Positions 52,100-62,693 of a stretch of DNA of 64,000 bases are shown here, piece after piece. The stretch covers positions 1,961,833-2,025,832 of the forward strand of contig NZ_CP123991.1 in assembly GCF_029919255.1 (NCBI RefSeq). The letters run 5' to 3'. The notes under the pieces were generated by a model. The model had not been told where the DNA came from and did not search any database. It saw nothing but the letters and a program-made list of their open reading frames with translations. This DNA comes from a cyanobacterium endosymbiont of Epithemia clementina EcSB (GTDB lineage: Bacteria; Cyanobacteriota; Cyanobacteriia; Cyanobacteriales; Microcystaceae). Position 1 is the stretch's first letter, and each line of letters opens with the position of its first letter. A program made the position numbers and the translations under genes.

Positions 52100-52255
52100 T
52101 TAATCTTCTTCAGGTAAACTTAATAATAACAAAGCCGTCCACTGATTAGGAGGACGAACTTGTAGGTTAGCTTGAGAACTCTGGCCACAATAGACCCGAA
52201 TACCAATTTCAATTACACGACTCGATATATCATACACGACTAACCTTTGCTGCAC
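52100..52255 (-). pseudogene. small conserved-looking frame upstream of accD, probably a gene tail
   Basis: From a GTG at 52255 the frame gives 51 residues: MQQRLVVYDISSRVIEIGIR, then VYCGQSSQANLQVRPPNQWT and a short end. Upstream in a neighbouring frame is VSSRWEAELMQ, so a frameshift near 52265 may have split a slightly longer protein. The content is protein-like, but I cannot name the family. It ends 50 bp before accD on the same strand. Confidence 0.35.
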
Positions 52256-52700
52256 ATAACCTTCACTGCATTAACTCAGCTTCCCAACGAGAACTAACAA
52301 TTTTTACTGTAATTTAAAATACAGAGCTTATTTTATCAGGAGTCATTAGTCTTTAAAAGTTAATCTTTGACCTTAACGAAATAATATAATGAGTAGTTAG
52401 ATATAAATAAACGACGCTATGTTAGCGCGAGTTCGTCGAGATTTAAAAACACTTTTCTTTTTCTCCCACTTCGCGGAGCATCTTAATAATCCTATTGTTC
52501 CAAGTTTGTTTGATCGACTAATTGTTGTGCGGGCTGTTTAGGAGACCCATTTTCAATAAATGGCAATGTTCTCCGTCTTCCGCCCCATTGCTAATAATAC
52601 CATCATATTTTCTCAAAAAATAGCTAAAATCGCTCCGATACATAGGTTTATTCAAGGAAAAATTGTTTCCGACAAAAGTTTAATAACCGAAAAACTAAAG

Positions 52701-52748
52701 CCACCAATCACAACAATTGCATCAATTGCCAATTGTTGTGATTGGTGG
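52701..52748. repeat. perfect 19-bp stem hairpin
   Basis: Arms CCACCAATCACAACAATTG (52701-52719) and its exact complement (52730-52748), loop of 10. Balanced composition, so chance is unlikely. It lies in a divergent spacer with no gene that would need it as a terminator. Confidence 0.97.
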
Positions 52749-54041
52749 ACAAGGAAGTTATCATGTTGGTGTTGATAGATATAGTAAAATAACTAGAGAT
52801 TAAGGAAAAAGAGTTTTGAGCAAGATTAGTATAACTCTTGGAAAACTCCATAAGGGTGTGACCGATAGCAGATATACTTGATGTGATGAAACAAGTTAAT
52901 GCTCAATTGGCTCATACAAGGAACCCCCTTAAATAAGAGGTTAAATAGCTTAAAAATGCTTATCAAAAAAAAATATATCTTAGTTAAATTAAGAGTGAAT
53001 ATACTTTTTTTTAAAAAAATATAAACAAAGAATAAAAAGTTCAATTAAACCAGGTATATAAAACGTCACCAATTTTTCCGACAAGGTATCAATAAAAAGA
53101 AAAAGGGACCTGAGAAAATTTACAAGGAAAACTCATACTGGATATCAGGACTATAGGAATTAGATGACTAGTATTGTATATTGTCGCCAAAAAACCGTGG
53201 AATAATCAGGCATGGAATTGTGGAAATTATTGCCTATTTTGACTCAGGAATAACTAAAGCAAAACAGGTATTAATAACAATAAATTTCAGTAAAATTTGG
53301 AGTTTATACTCCACTAGTTGATTCTAAATTAGAAGTTTAGCATAATCCAAATTCCCAACACAGCTCCACTGATTTACGTCCTTAAGTAGGGAATATTTGA
53401 CGTCTACCAACCCAAAATAACGTCAAATTCTAATCTCAACACTAACCTTGATTCCGTTAAAACTCTAGATAAGGTCATGGCACTTAATCAATTAAGGACG
53501 GGGCGATTAACTAACTACTCAAAAGAGAGTAACCCACATTGGCTGAGCAAAACCGCCAAGAGATCCGAAAAAACACTGGTCTGGTTACTACTCCTACCAA
53601 CGGATAATGCATTTAATATAGAAGAGAAGTCCGACACCAACTACAAGGACCTGACAATTATGTTAATTCTAACACTGGAACATTTTCGGAGTTTCCTCGT
53701 TAATGACAACGTTCATAACATTTTTCTCAATGATATGGGGAGTCGAGCAAGGAAAGTCTTTCTTGCGAATGATGAATATAACGTTAATAAAACTACTAAC
53801 ATGCATAAGTGCCGAAAGCTGAGACAAACCAAACAATAATAGCAAATAGTGGCGATTAATTAATAAGTTTATGAGAGGATTAACTATAATTAAATTTCTT
53901 AAGTTTGTCAGATAGCTTAATCTTGCACTATCTTGCACTTGTCCAGAGTTTTTATGGAAGGAAACCCAATATTATCTCTTAACACTAGATATAATCAGAG
54001 CTTATAATGAAGAGACGACGCAGCATTTAGGAGTAGCGATC

Positions 54042-55346
54042 ATGGTCAGAATTCTTAAACTTGCTCAATTAACCTCCGAAGAACTTGCTGCCTTGCACCG
54101 ACGAGCAGAAGTTGATGTCGATCAGATGCTGCCTATTGCTAAGCAGGTAATTGATGCGATCGTCCAAACTGGAGATGCCGGAGTGATTAAATATGCCCGT
54201 AAGTTCGACTATCCAGAGGCATCGGTAGAGAACATTAGGGTGACAGAAGCGGAATTTGCCCAAGCACGGGGGTTAGTTGAACCAGATGTTAAAACTGCTG
54301 TTGAACAGTCATTTCGCAACATTCAAGCTGTTCATCAAGGACAAATGCCAAAACCGATACATCTAGCTGAAATTGATAACGGCATTTTTGCAGGAGAAAA
54401 AATTACCCCCATTCCTAGGGTAGGATTATATGTTCCTAGGGGTCGTGGGGCGTTTCCCTCAATTATGTTGATGCTGACCATTCCGGCTATGATAGCAGGG
54501 GTAGAAAAGATTGTAGTTTGCACTCCTCCAAATAAACAAGGGAAGGTAGAACCCATTTCCTTACTGGTGGCCGAAATGGCTGGGGTTAAGGATGTCTATA
54601 AACTCGGTGGAATCCAAGCATTGGGAGCAATTGCCTTGGGAACTGAAACTGTCCCTAAAGTCGATAAACTTATCGGACCGTGTAGCATTTACGGAGCGGC
54701 TGCTAAACGCATTTTAGTCGGTAAAGTAGATGTGGGACTTCCTGCAGGACCGAGTGAGGGTATTATCTTAGCTGATGAAACTACTGATCCTCAATTAGCT
54801 GCTGTGGACTTATTAATTGAAGCTGAACATGGTTCGGACTCGGCAGCATTATTAGTTACCCACAGTGAAACGGTTGCTCAAAAAGCCCAGAAATTTGCCT
54901 TAGAATATCTCGAAAAACTTCCTCAATGGCGCAGAGAATTTTGTAAAAATGGATTAGCTGCTTATGGGGGAATTGTATTAACTTCAAGTTTAGAAGAATC
55001 AATTCAGTTTATTAACGATTATGCCCCCGAACATTTAGAAGTATTGGTAGCAGATCCCTTCAGTTTACTGGGAAAAATCAATAATGCTGGGGAAATTTTA
55101 TTAGGAAAATATACTCCCTCTTCGGCTGCTACCTATGCTATTGGCGTTAATGCCGTATTGCCCACAGGAGGCTTTGCCCGGTCTTATTCGGCTGTATCCG
55201 TGTTTGATTTTCTCAAACGCTCGACAGTAGCTTATTTAACGTCTGAAGGCTTTGATAAAATCAAACAAACCGCTCAAACTTTAGCTAGTTACGAAGAGTT
55301 TCCCGCCCACAGAATGGCGGTTGAAGAACGAGAAAACCTTTTATAA
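54042..55346 (+). CDS. hisD: histidinol dehydrogenase
   Basis: HisD oxidises L-histidinol to L-histidine in two NAD-dependent steps, the last reactions of histidine synthesis; the enzyme needs zinc. 434 residues is the standard length. Signatures: VPRGRGAFPS, the PAGPSEG stretch, IEAEHGSDSAALL containing the catalytic/metal histidine region, and YAPEHLEV near 345. AGGAG (54030-54034) is spaced correctly before the ATG at 54042. In many cyanobacteria rpsT follows hisD; here the next gene is on the opposite strand instead. No damage. Confidence 0.97.
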   Translation: MVRILKLAQLTSEELAALHRRAEVDVDQMLPIAKQVIDAIVQTGDAGVIKYARKFDYPEASVENIRVTEAEFAQARGLVEPDVKTAVEQSFRNIQAVHQGQMPKPIHLAEIDNGIFAGEKITPIPRVGLYVPRGRGAFPSIMLMLTIPAMIAGVEKIVVCTPPNKQGKVEPISLLVAEMAGVKDVYKLGGIQALGAIALGTETVPKVDKLIGPCSIYGAAAKRILVGKVDVGLPAGPSEGIILADETTDPQLAAVDLLIEAEHGSDSAALLVTHSETVAQKAQKFALEYLEKLPQWRREFCKNGLAAYGGIVLTSSLEESIQFINDYAPEHLEVLVADPFSLLGKINNAGEILLGKYTPSSAATYAIGVNAVLPTGGFARSYSAVSVFDFLKRSTVAYLTSEGFDKIKQTAQTLASYEEFPAHRMAVEERENLL

Positions 55347-55504
55347 GTCTTCAATTCCCAGAACAGCGAGGAAACTTAAAGTTAACTCGGACCGTCAACA
55401 AAATCATAACGTTACCCGATCTCGTCTTGATAGAGTAACGCTATTGATTGCAATTATGTTTTGCTCTTGTCACCAAATATTCTAACTTCCGTCAGGACAA
55501 ACCC

Positions 55505-56080
55505 TTACCACATACCCCGAATAGGATCCGTTTCTACCGGTTCAATTACAGAATTGTTAGGCGCCAAAGGCGGTAAGCTAACATCAGGACGATCCCAATC
55601 AACGTCGGTTCTTTCAATGAGGGCTACTTCCCTTAAGTCTAGACGAGAAACCCATGCGGGCATGGCATAATCATAGAGCAACTTGAATTCCTCTACATCA
55701 TCACTGAGGATAACCCATTTGTTATCAACTATTTTCATGATTACGTCAGAGCCAGCCACCAAGGTTGGCCAACGCTTAGGAAGACGAGTAGTGATACGCC
55801 ACACCTCATCATCCCCAATTTGAACATAGGGAGGAGATATAGTTTGTACTTGAGCTACATCACCAGTCACACCCCGGATACGTCCAATAGCATAGTCTTC
55901 AAATTTGAACTTAACCCAGTCTTGTTGATAAACTTCGATAGGATCTTCGAGCTCATGACCGCGCAATTGACTAATCAAAATTTCGCCCTTAGTGGGTTCT
56001 GCTTGCACAGGAGCAATAGATAAAGCTGACATGGCAGCTACTGCTAATCCTGCTAATAAATGGGACTGTTTAAAAAACAC
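55505..56080 (-). CDS. conserved exported protein of unknown function
   Basis: A secreted protein of about 191 residues. From GTG 56080 (preceded by GGAGTGAGG) it starts with a clean signal peptide: MFFKQSHLLAGLAVAAMSAL, then SIAPVQA as the cleavage site, then a mature part with beta-rich content (KGEILISQLRGHELEDPIEV, RIRGVTGDVAQVQTISPP). An upstream ATG at 56113 in the same frame is possible but would put 11 residues before the signal. I recognise it only as the kind of short exported protein conserved in cyanobacteria. It is 150 bp from hisD (convergent) and 152 bp from the next gene on the same strand. Confidence 0.75.
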   Translation of the reverse strand: MFFKQSHLLAGLAVAAMSALSIAPVQAEPTKGEILISQLRGHELEDPIEVYQQDWVKFKFEDYAIGRIRGVTGDVAQVQTISPPYVQIGDDEVWRITTRLPKRWPTLVAGSDVIMKIVDNKWVILSDDVEEFKLLYDYAMPAWVSRLDLREVALIERTDVDWDRPDVSLPPLAPNNSVIEPVETDPIRGMW

Positions 56081-56231
56081 GATAACCTCACTCCAACTAA
56101 ATTTTATGGGCAAATTATCCGTAGACGCCTATCAGCATAATTCAGTTCCTTAGAATAGACCTCAAAATTTAAAGATAAATTTATAAGTCTTTGGCATCAA
56201 TCCTGGAATTACCGGAAAGTTTGTCTAATCT

Positions 56232-57674
56232 TTAAGAATTTAGTCTAGTTTTGAGGGTTTCTAAATATTGAGATATATAATCATTGACCTGTCCAAAAAA
56301 AGTTGAGACAATGTCACGCCATTGAGGTATTCTCCCTAGAGAAAATATACCATCAGAAGACATCCGAGTGATTTTCTTTCGAGAGTTCAATAATTTGTTT
56401 TCGTCAGTTTTTGTGTTGGATTCTATTTTCCCCTCTTCAATGGTTGTGTCTTGACTACGTGATAGTTTTCTCTCCCCAAGAGAAAGTTCAGAAAACTCTC
56501 CCGGTGCTTCAGGCACAGCAACGGAGTAGTCTGAGATCGTCGTCATTTTTTCCGGGGTTGATAAAGGATCTTCGTCCGAAGGAGTGGTTTCTTTGTTAGA
56601 AGGTTTCACCTCCTGTGTAAGAGCTTCTTCAACTAGAGGACTAGGATCGATTTTAGCCTTATAGTTAGGATCAACGATAGATCTGACAAGTTCAGCCGAG
56701 AGTTCTCCTCGAACTAATTTAGACAGAGTATCTTGACCATTTGGTTTATAGGTAATAAGTCGAACTGTATTGTTGAAGGCATTGTTCACTAGATTTCCTT
56801 GTTCATCAAGAAATTCTAATTGAACCCAGTTCGTTCCTTCCTCAAACCCCTGAATATAAATAGCTTTCCATGTATCAACCAAAAAACTTTCCCCGTTAAT
56901 GGTTACTCTAATACGCCAGTCAGCCACTTTATCATCGGCATTTTCTTGTGCTACTAAATGTAACGGAGCATTGGTTAGGTAAAAATCTAACATAATTGGC
57001 TGTGCGCCATAAATTCCCCTAGGACGACTGTAGGTGAGGAGGGGAAGAGACATATCTGGAGCGTTGTCTTCCGTTTTAGTTAAAATATAAAATGTAGTCT
57101 GATCATAGGCTCCATCGTTTTTGAAGCTTTCATGCCAAGGCCTTGAGGCAAACACCCGTAGTGTATGGGTTCCTGGAGTTAGATTTTCTAAAATAATCGG
57201 TTCATCGAGACTGTAAATTGCTCGATAGGGTTCATTGTCGAGAATTAGATGAAGATGGGGGCCAAGTCCTAACTCAGGGTCTTTGAACAGGGGATAGTCT
57301 TTGACATCGAGTTTGACAACGATGCTAGGCTCAGAAAAAACGCGATCATTTTCGGGACTAATAATGTCAACTTGGGGCTGATATTGATCTAGAGTTTTGT
57401 ATAATTCTTGGATAACGGGTGGAGGGGATACTTCTGCCAGTTTCTTGGTGACGATAGCTTCAGAAAGCGGTTCTAATAAAGATTGGGATGTTTCTAGGTG
57501 ATCTTTACAGCTGATTAATCCCCAGCTAAGGAAGAGTATAAGGAACGATAGGCAAAGGGACTTTATGAAAAGTGATCGCTTTTTAAACCAAAACACAAGG
57601 GGTTTCTCCTTAGACTGTAGCAGTTTATCTGTTAAGACTTGAGATTGTGTTTTTCTTGTATGACTAAGATACAC
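56232..57674 (-). CDS. conserved cyanobacterial lipoprotein of unknown function
   Basis: A 480-residue protein with a lipoprotein signal: hydrophobic SLCLSFLILFLSWG then lipobox LISC with C56. The start is uncertain: from the first ATG the signal would have a 34-residue N-region, while a GTG at codon 27 (VFWFKKRSLF) gives a normal one. The body (about 90-330) has two Ig-like repeats with PHLHLILDNEPYRAIYSLDE and LTPGTHTLRVFASRPWHESF. After about 345 a Ser/Thr/Glu-rich linker leads to a helical end (WRDIVSTFFGQVNDYISQYL). Probably anchored in a membrane facing the periplasm. Function unknown. No lesions. Confidence 0.75.
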   Translation of the reverse strand: MYLSHTRKTQSQVLTDKLLQSKEKPLVFWFKKRSLFIKSLCLSFLILFLSWGLISCKDHLETSQSLLEPLSEAIVTKKLAEVSPPPVIQELYKTLDQYQPQVDIISPENDRVFSEPSIVVKLDVKDYPLFKDPELGLGPHLHLILDNEPYRAIYSLDEPIILENLTPGTHTLRVFASRPWHESFKNDGAYDQTTFYILTKTEDNAPDMSLPLLTYSRPRGIYGAQPIMLDFYLTNAPLHLVAQENADDKVADWRIRVTINGESFLVDTWKAIYIQGFEEGTNWVQLEFLDEQGNLVNNAFNNTVRLITYKPNGQDTLSKLVRGELSAELVRSIVDPNYKAKIDPSPLVEEALTQEVKPSNKETTPSDEDPLSTPEKMTTISDYSVAVPEAPGEFSELSLGERKLSRSQDTTIEEGKIESNTKTDENKLLNSRKKITRMSSDGIFSLGRIPQWRDIVSTFFGQVNDYISQYLETLKTRLNS

Positions 57675-58698
57675 ACAACATTACATTAATGAGTGAATGA
57701 TAACTCGGTTTTAATCTTAACCCTAAAGTTTGATCTCAATACAAGTTTTTGCTGGTTCTATGGATGTCGTAATTTTTACTTAGAATAGGTAACCTAATTT
57801 ATGGCACTCTACAGGGGTTAAACTCAAATTACATTCGAGAACATAAATAGTTAATATAGTTCTTGTTCTTGCATCATAATTAACTGTTCAAAATGTTATA
57901 AGTTTTATTGTATATTGCAACCCATTTTAAAGAACATTTTAAAAAATATAGAAATTTGATCTATTTAATATAGATTTAACTTATACAGATAGCATTGATA
58001 TTGTTTATGAAAGTAATTCTAGTTTCAAATATCAATAATCACAGTAAATAATGATAATTATACAGGTATAAAAATAGACTAAAACCATTAAAAATATCTA
58101 CTAAAAATAGAAATTATAGTTTAAATTAAGCCAAAAAAGTAGATTCTGACTACTTTGTATAATTGTTTTGGTAAAAAAAACAATAAGAAAATGAGCGTAA
58201 TCAGAAAATTGATCACTATTATCTATCATCGTTCTTACAAAAAATTGGCTCTTTTTTTAAGAGAGACAGACTTTCTTACTTCTTCGCAGATAACCTAATT
58301 ATTGAAAACTCTTAAGAACTTCAAAAAAAGCAACATAGTTGGATTACATTTTATTTAGTTAATTTTTACCTATACTTAAGTACCTTTTTCCTTAAGAAAC
58401 AGAAAGAACATATTAATTTATAATTAACAGATGCTAAGTTAAAAATTACAAGTCTCGAGAGAAGTTAATTATCAGATACTTTAATTCAATTTTTAAGGTT
58501 ATCTCTTAATGATCTGATAGTTACAATAATTTAGCCAAGGCAGTCCCCAAAAGTATTTTTAAGAAAACTTAGATAAAAGACGTTAATTAACGTAACACAA
58601 ATTTAACTTTAATTACTCAAATAAAGGAATGCACAATTTTTAAAGAAAAGTTGATTTAAATGATTTAAAGCTGTCTACTTATGCACTGAGTCATTAGC

Positions 58699-58792
58699 AA
58701 AAATAACTACTATGTCTATTTCTTTTGATTTGTAGTTTTTAAAACTTTAATCTGCCTCTTTATCTAAAGAAATAGACATAGTAGTTATTTTT
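58699..58792. repeat. perfect 27-bp inverted repeat with 40-nt loop
   Basis: Arms 58699-58725 and 58766-58792 are exact reverse complements (core AACTACTATGTCTATTTC). It is about 570 bp downstream of clpP3, and could be that operon's late 3' end, but other spacers in this window have the same kind of structure without a gene. Confidence 0.95.
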
Positions 58793-58899
58793 CTATAAAA
58801 CTATATAAAACATGGATCTATTATCGCCCTTACTTTTATTCGTTTCGATCTCCGGACCTTTTGGTAAAAGAGTTAATAGTTCTTCCTAGGGTTAACTAG

Positions 58900-59240
58900 A
58901 TTTTTTTAAAAAATCTTAGATGATTGTTGGCTATTATAAGTTGTTTAATCATTTTCTGAGAGGGATTTAAAATATTTTGTATCTTCTTCATTCCAAGTTC
59001 TTTAAATTTCTACTTCTCATAAAATAAGACCACTATTCTTCTATTTATTACTTAAATAATTCATCTATAAATTACTTTCGCAACTGTATTTTCTAAAAAA
59101 TTTACCCAATCTGTAATTTTTTTTATTTTCCATCCTCCCACATTTAAACATAATATTCCTGCTCTTATTCTGGAGGGCATTTTTGAATCACTCTTTTCTA
59201 ACTACTTTTCTATTTCGCACTTATTAAATTTAAACTAATC
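58900..59240 (-). mobile_element. IS630-family transposase remnant (N-terminal half)
   Basis: The minus strand reads SDSKMPSRIRAGILCLNVGG, then WKIKKITDWVNFLENTVAKV and IYR, the helix-turn-helix of an IS630 transposase, followed by weaker similarity (FKELGMKKIQNIL). It aligns by eye with the 48975-49390 copy at DNA level (shared ACCCAATCTG, TTTAAACAT, TTATTCT). Stops interrupt it. Confidence 0.55.
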
Positions 59241-59365
59241 AAGAGCTAACTTAGTCGTATTTTTACTTAGATATTGAGGATAACGACAGCATTCCTAAAT
59301 TTAAATGTCCCCCAAAATAGTAGCTATCATGAGGGAACAGAATAATGACAAACGTAACCAATTAA

Positions 59366-59965
59366 CTAAATTGTACGTTCATCAATGACCTTATCAATCA
59401 GACCATATTCTTTAGCTTCTTCTGCTGACATATAATAATCTCGGTCTGTATCTTTCTCTATTTTCTCAAGAGTTTGTTTAGTTTCATCTGCTAAAATTTG
59501 ATTGAGTTGACGACGAATTCGCAAGATTTCATTGGCTTCAATTTGAATATCTGTAGCTTGTCGTCTTCCTGTTCCCCCCATGGGTTGGTGTATCATAATA
59601 CGAGCATGAGGAAGGGCTAAACGTTTTCCTGAAGTTCCGGAAGCCAATAAGAACGCTCCCATCGAAGCGGCTAACCCAACACAAATGGTAATCACATCAG
59701 ATTTAATGTACTTCATTGTGTCGTAAATAGCCATCCCTGCAGTGACGGAACCCCCAGGAGAGTTGATATACAAATAAATTGGTTTACCGGCATCTTCTGA
59801 ATCGAGGTATAACAAAAAGGCGACGATGCGATTCGCTAAACTGTCAGTCACTTCCTGACCGAGAAAAATAATTCTTTCCTGACTCAGACGGGTATAAATG
59901 TCAATCCATCGTTCGTATTGACTACCAGGAAGACGATATGGAACACTAGGAACACCAAGAGGCAT
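59366..59965 (-). CDS. clpP: ATP-dependent Clp protease proteolytic subunit ClpP (ClpP3 type)
   Basis: A 199-residue serine protease subunit with an intact catalytic triad: S101 in [12 protein letters not shown]126 in [10 protein letters not shown], and Asp in the KDTDRD motif near 172. It starts 38 bp after the clpR stop on the same strand; this clpR-clpP pair is the cyanobacterial arrangement whose products form the mixed, essential ClpP3/R core that works with ClpC. ATG start, normal length. Symbol clpP3 fits by context; confidence in the paralogue number rests on the neighbour. Confidence 0.95.
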   Translation of the reverse strand: MPLGVPSVPYRLPGSQYERWIDIYTRLSQERIIFLGQEVTDSLANRIVAFLLYLDSEDAGKPIYLYINSPGGSVTAGMAIYDTMKYIKSDVITICVGLAASMGAFLLASGTSGKRLALPHARIMIHQPMGGTGRRQATDIQIEANEILRIRRQLNQILADETKQTLEKIEKDTDRDYYMSAEEAKEYGLIDKVIDERTI

Positions 59966-60003
59966 AAGCGATTAATTCAAAGGTAAAGGTGAACAACAAT
60001 TGA

Positions 60004-60717
60004 CTAAACAGTAGTTAAAGGTTTAGGCAATTCTTTGGAATTTTCTAAGACCCGGTCAATTAAGCCATATTCTTTCGCGGCCTCAGGGGTTAAATAGAAA
60101 GTGCGATCAGTATCTTTAGAGATTTTCTCTACAGGTTGCCCCGTATTTTTAGAAAAAATCTCCAACATGGTTTGTTTGTTAGACAACACTTCTTTCGCCC
60201 GAATTTGAATATCGGTAGCCTGACCCCTAGCTCCTGATCGGTTTTGGTTGAGAACAATGGTAGAGTGGGGAAGACTTGCTCGACAACCTTTAGTTCCTGC
60301 TGAGAGGATCATCGCTGCTGTTCCCATGGCCTGGCCAATACAAATGGTGTGGATGGGAGGCTTAACATAATTCATGGTATCGCAAATGGCAAAGGCTTCT
60401 GTCTCAAAGCCAATAGCGTCTCCGGTATGCCAAGAAGTACCCGTAGAGTTGATGTAAAAGTAAATGGGCTTATCTGGATCATCAAACTGTAAATACAACA
60501 GTTGAGCGATAATCAATTGAGTGACATCAATTCCGACTTGTTGTTTTACGTCATCAGAAGAAAATAGAGGCATTCCCAGATAAATAATACGTTCTTTTAG
60601 TATTAGGGATTCTAAATCAGGGGGAGGCGTTCGGAAATTAGTGTCTCCGTAGTAAGCAGATTGAACGGCTTTGATCTCCATTGGTCGATTGTTAGTTTTG
60701 TATGTTGATAGTCCCAT
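60004..60717 (-). CDS. clpR: ClpP-like inactive subunit ClpR
   Basis: A 237-residue ClpP homologue without a working triad. Aligned with the downstream ClpP, the serine is Gly (CIGQAMGTAAMIL where ClpP has [13 protein letters not shown]) and the histidine is Asn (TIVLNQNRSG for [10 protein letters not shown]). It keeps the fold and the EYGLIDRV end. Such subunits join ClpP3 in a mixed ring and are conserved in cyanobacteria and plastids. The first ATG gives about 30 residues before the core. First gene of the pair; nearly 2 kb of spacer lies upstream. Confidence 0.94.
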   Translation of the reverse strand: MGLSTYKTNNRPMEIKAVQSAYYGDTNFRTPPPDLESLILKERIIYLGMPLFSSDDVKQQVGIDVTQLIIAQLLYLQFDDPDKPIYFYINSTGTSWHTGDAIGFETEAFAICDTMNYVKPPIHTICIGQAMGTAAMILSAGTKGCRASLPHSTIVLNQNRSGARGQATDIQIRAKEVLSNKQTMLEIFSKNTGQPVEKISKDTDRTFYLTPEAAKEYGLIDRVLENSKELPKPLTTV

Positions 60718-62693
60718 TGCTTGGGATACATAACACCACGCATGAAGATTAGGGAGTAGCTAAAAGTAATAAACTTGTACATATATCCAAGCCTTTTGCC
60801 CTTTGCCTGACTCGTAGTGGTATTATGGCTTCCGCCTCTGATTCTAACTTACTTCAGGGATAGACCGTCGTTGAACTCACCTTATTTTTAAAATATTAGC
60901 TTGAAACATAATGAGTAAAAAAAAATATAGACAATAACTTTAATCACCTCTATAAGTTTTTATGGATTAATTTTGTCTGGAATTTAAACTTAAAATAGAA
61001 TATTGATTTTTGTATTATGTCTTAATTTATAAAAATAATATTACTTAAAAATTGGAAGCTAGTTTTATTTTTTTTACAAAATTTAAATTGATAATTTAAG
61101 CAAGCTTTAAGTAAAAAAACAGTTCTAAAAAGCTATCAATAGATGTCATAAATGATATTTTTAAATACAAAAAAATGGAAAATAAAAAAATGTATATTTA
61201 AGGCAATATAAGTCTATTTTTTTTAGATGTATGGTACAAGATTTTTTTAAAAAAGTTTGTCCAAAATCACTTAGTAAGAGATTACACACTACTGTTGTCA
61301 ACCAGTTAATTATATTTAATTAATCACTAAATTAATCGCTATATTGATAGCATAATTGAGACCTATAGAATTAGAATATTCTTGATATTGCATATATTTT
61401 ATATATAAAAGTTTTTGATAGAATTTTAATTAGAAAAATAAGGATATAAAATACAACTTTTTTTCCTATATATTTCATCAGTTGTCTACATTTTGTTGTT
61501 TTATGAGCTGATCAATTATCTATGACCATACAAGCCTCTAGCTAGCCACATTCATAGAATCAGCATGTCTGTTGCAGAAGTATAAAAATCTTATTTATTT
61601 GTCCATCATTTAAAAGTAAAATAGAACCAAAAACTTGATGCAGAGAGCGCTCCAATTGACATAATATTTTTTTCTCTATTATTAGGACATTGTCTATAAG
61701 CTCTTTTTTCTTTGGCTGCTCCGGCACAATGATAAGTCATGGCTAGATGGACTCTAGTTTTGTCAGTAAAAACCTAGGTCTGAAAGTTTGATTTCTATAT
61801 GTGTAAGCTTTCAGAGTACGCAGTGTTCTTTTTTTTGATCTACTTAAGTTTTTAGACTAGATAAAACATAGTAGGTATACTACCCGTAACGTCTATTTTT
61901 TCGTGCAATTGAGTACTTAGTTCTTGTAGAGTAGTATCTTTAGCTTAATTATGGCAATTGTTCTACGAGGTTAAGTTGTTCTGCTTTAATTCAAAGAGGT
62001 TCTCTTCCGTCATAAGGGAGTGGTTCTATGCTTTCTGTTGCTTTCTAACCTCCAAGGAAACGATTGAAAAACTATAACTGACTTGAACATACTTTGTTAG
62101 TTATTAGATTGATTGGTCTTATTGTTAATCTTTATGATTGTAGTGGGAAGATCTCATTGAGTACAGCTTCATTTTTTATGTTGCTTTAGTTTCATCTATC
62201 CAAATAAAAATTTCTATAAAAGAATTGTAAAATACATTGTATGTGTCGGCTCTTTTAGGAAAAGAAATTTGCCCATGTCATGATTACAGAAGTTATGTCT
62301 GGGCCATAACCCTACAAAATTAAAATGGAGACTAAGTGCAATACTTTTGGAAAACATAGTAGACATAAACTTCATAAAAAAGCAGTAGAAGCTTGTTATG
62401 CTTATTCGAGCATTTGAAGAAAAGCCAAATAAATTGATATATCTTATGAAAAATATTGAGGTTTCTTGACTTAGTTTGATAATTTAGTAGTTAATAACTT
62501 CTAAAATCTTACTTTGCAGCTTAACCATTGCCTTGCTTTATATCTGTAACTATGATCGAAGATCTGGGACAGTCTTTTGAGAAGTAGCTAAGTTAGAAGT
62601 TAAAATTTCTTTTTGATTTTCCCGTCTTCTTCTCTTCCAATTCCTAATCTTGGGTTTAAAATTAACTGAGTTAGTGTAATTCCTATTAGCAAC
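60718..62693. other. 2-kb spacer with IS630 debris
   Basis: Divergent spacer between clpR (-) and the aminotransferase gene (+). 60900-61560 is very AT-rich with no frame. 61620-62060 is an IS630 fossil. 62100-62690 shows no gene that I can support. Promoters for both flanking genes must be here but are not located. Confidence 0.55.
61620..62060 (-). mobile_element. IS630-family transposase remnant
   Basis: Minus strand from 62000 down: TLQELSTQLHEKIDVTGSIP then TMFYLV-KLK (linker and second helix-turn-helix), then DKTRVHLAMTYHCAGAAKEK and RAYRQCPNNREKNIMSIGAL. Intact IS630 copies have DExGxxxxMxRxYGRAPKGERAYxxxPxNRGKNxTxIGAL, so the DDE domain start is plain, with the catalytic Asp-Glu changed to Asp-Lys. 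Several stops occur. This is the best-preserved IS630 fossil in the window, but it is dead. Confidence 0.75.

Larger units (their letters stand above)
52050..54041. other. divergent spacer between accD and hisD
   Basis: 2 kb with no intact recognised gene. It includes a small frame or gene tail at 52100-52255 (-), a perfect 19-bp hairpin at 52701-52748 and a 120-codon open frame at 53477-53839 (+) that I cannot support. At 52422 MLARVRRDLKTLFFFSHFAE starts a 40-codon piece without a recognisable family. The hisD promoter must be near the right end. Confidence 0.5.
57675..59365. other. 1.7-kb spacer with a long hairpin and IS630 debris
   Basis: No intact gene. It contains a 27-bp stem hairpin (58699-58792) and an IS630 fossil (about 58900-59240). 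Between 57800 and 58690 the sequence is AT-rich with stops in all frames and shows nothing I recognise. Confidence 0.6.

Noticed and set aside
53477-53839. 120-codon open frame upstream of hisD
   Set aside because: No recognised motif, a chance-like mixture of residues, and an equally long open frame on the other strand. Not enough support for a gene.
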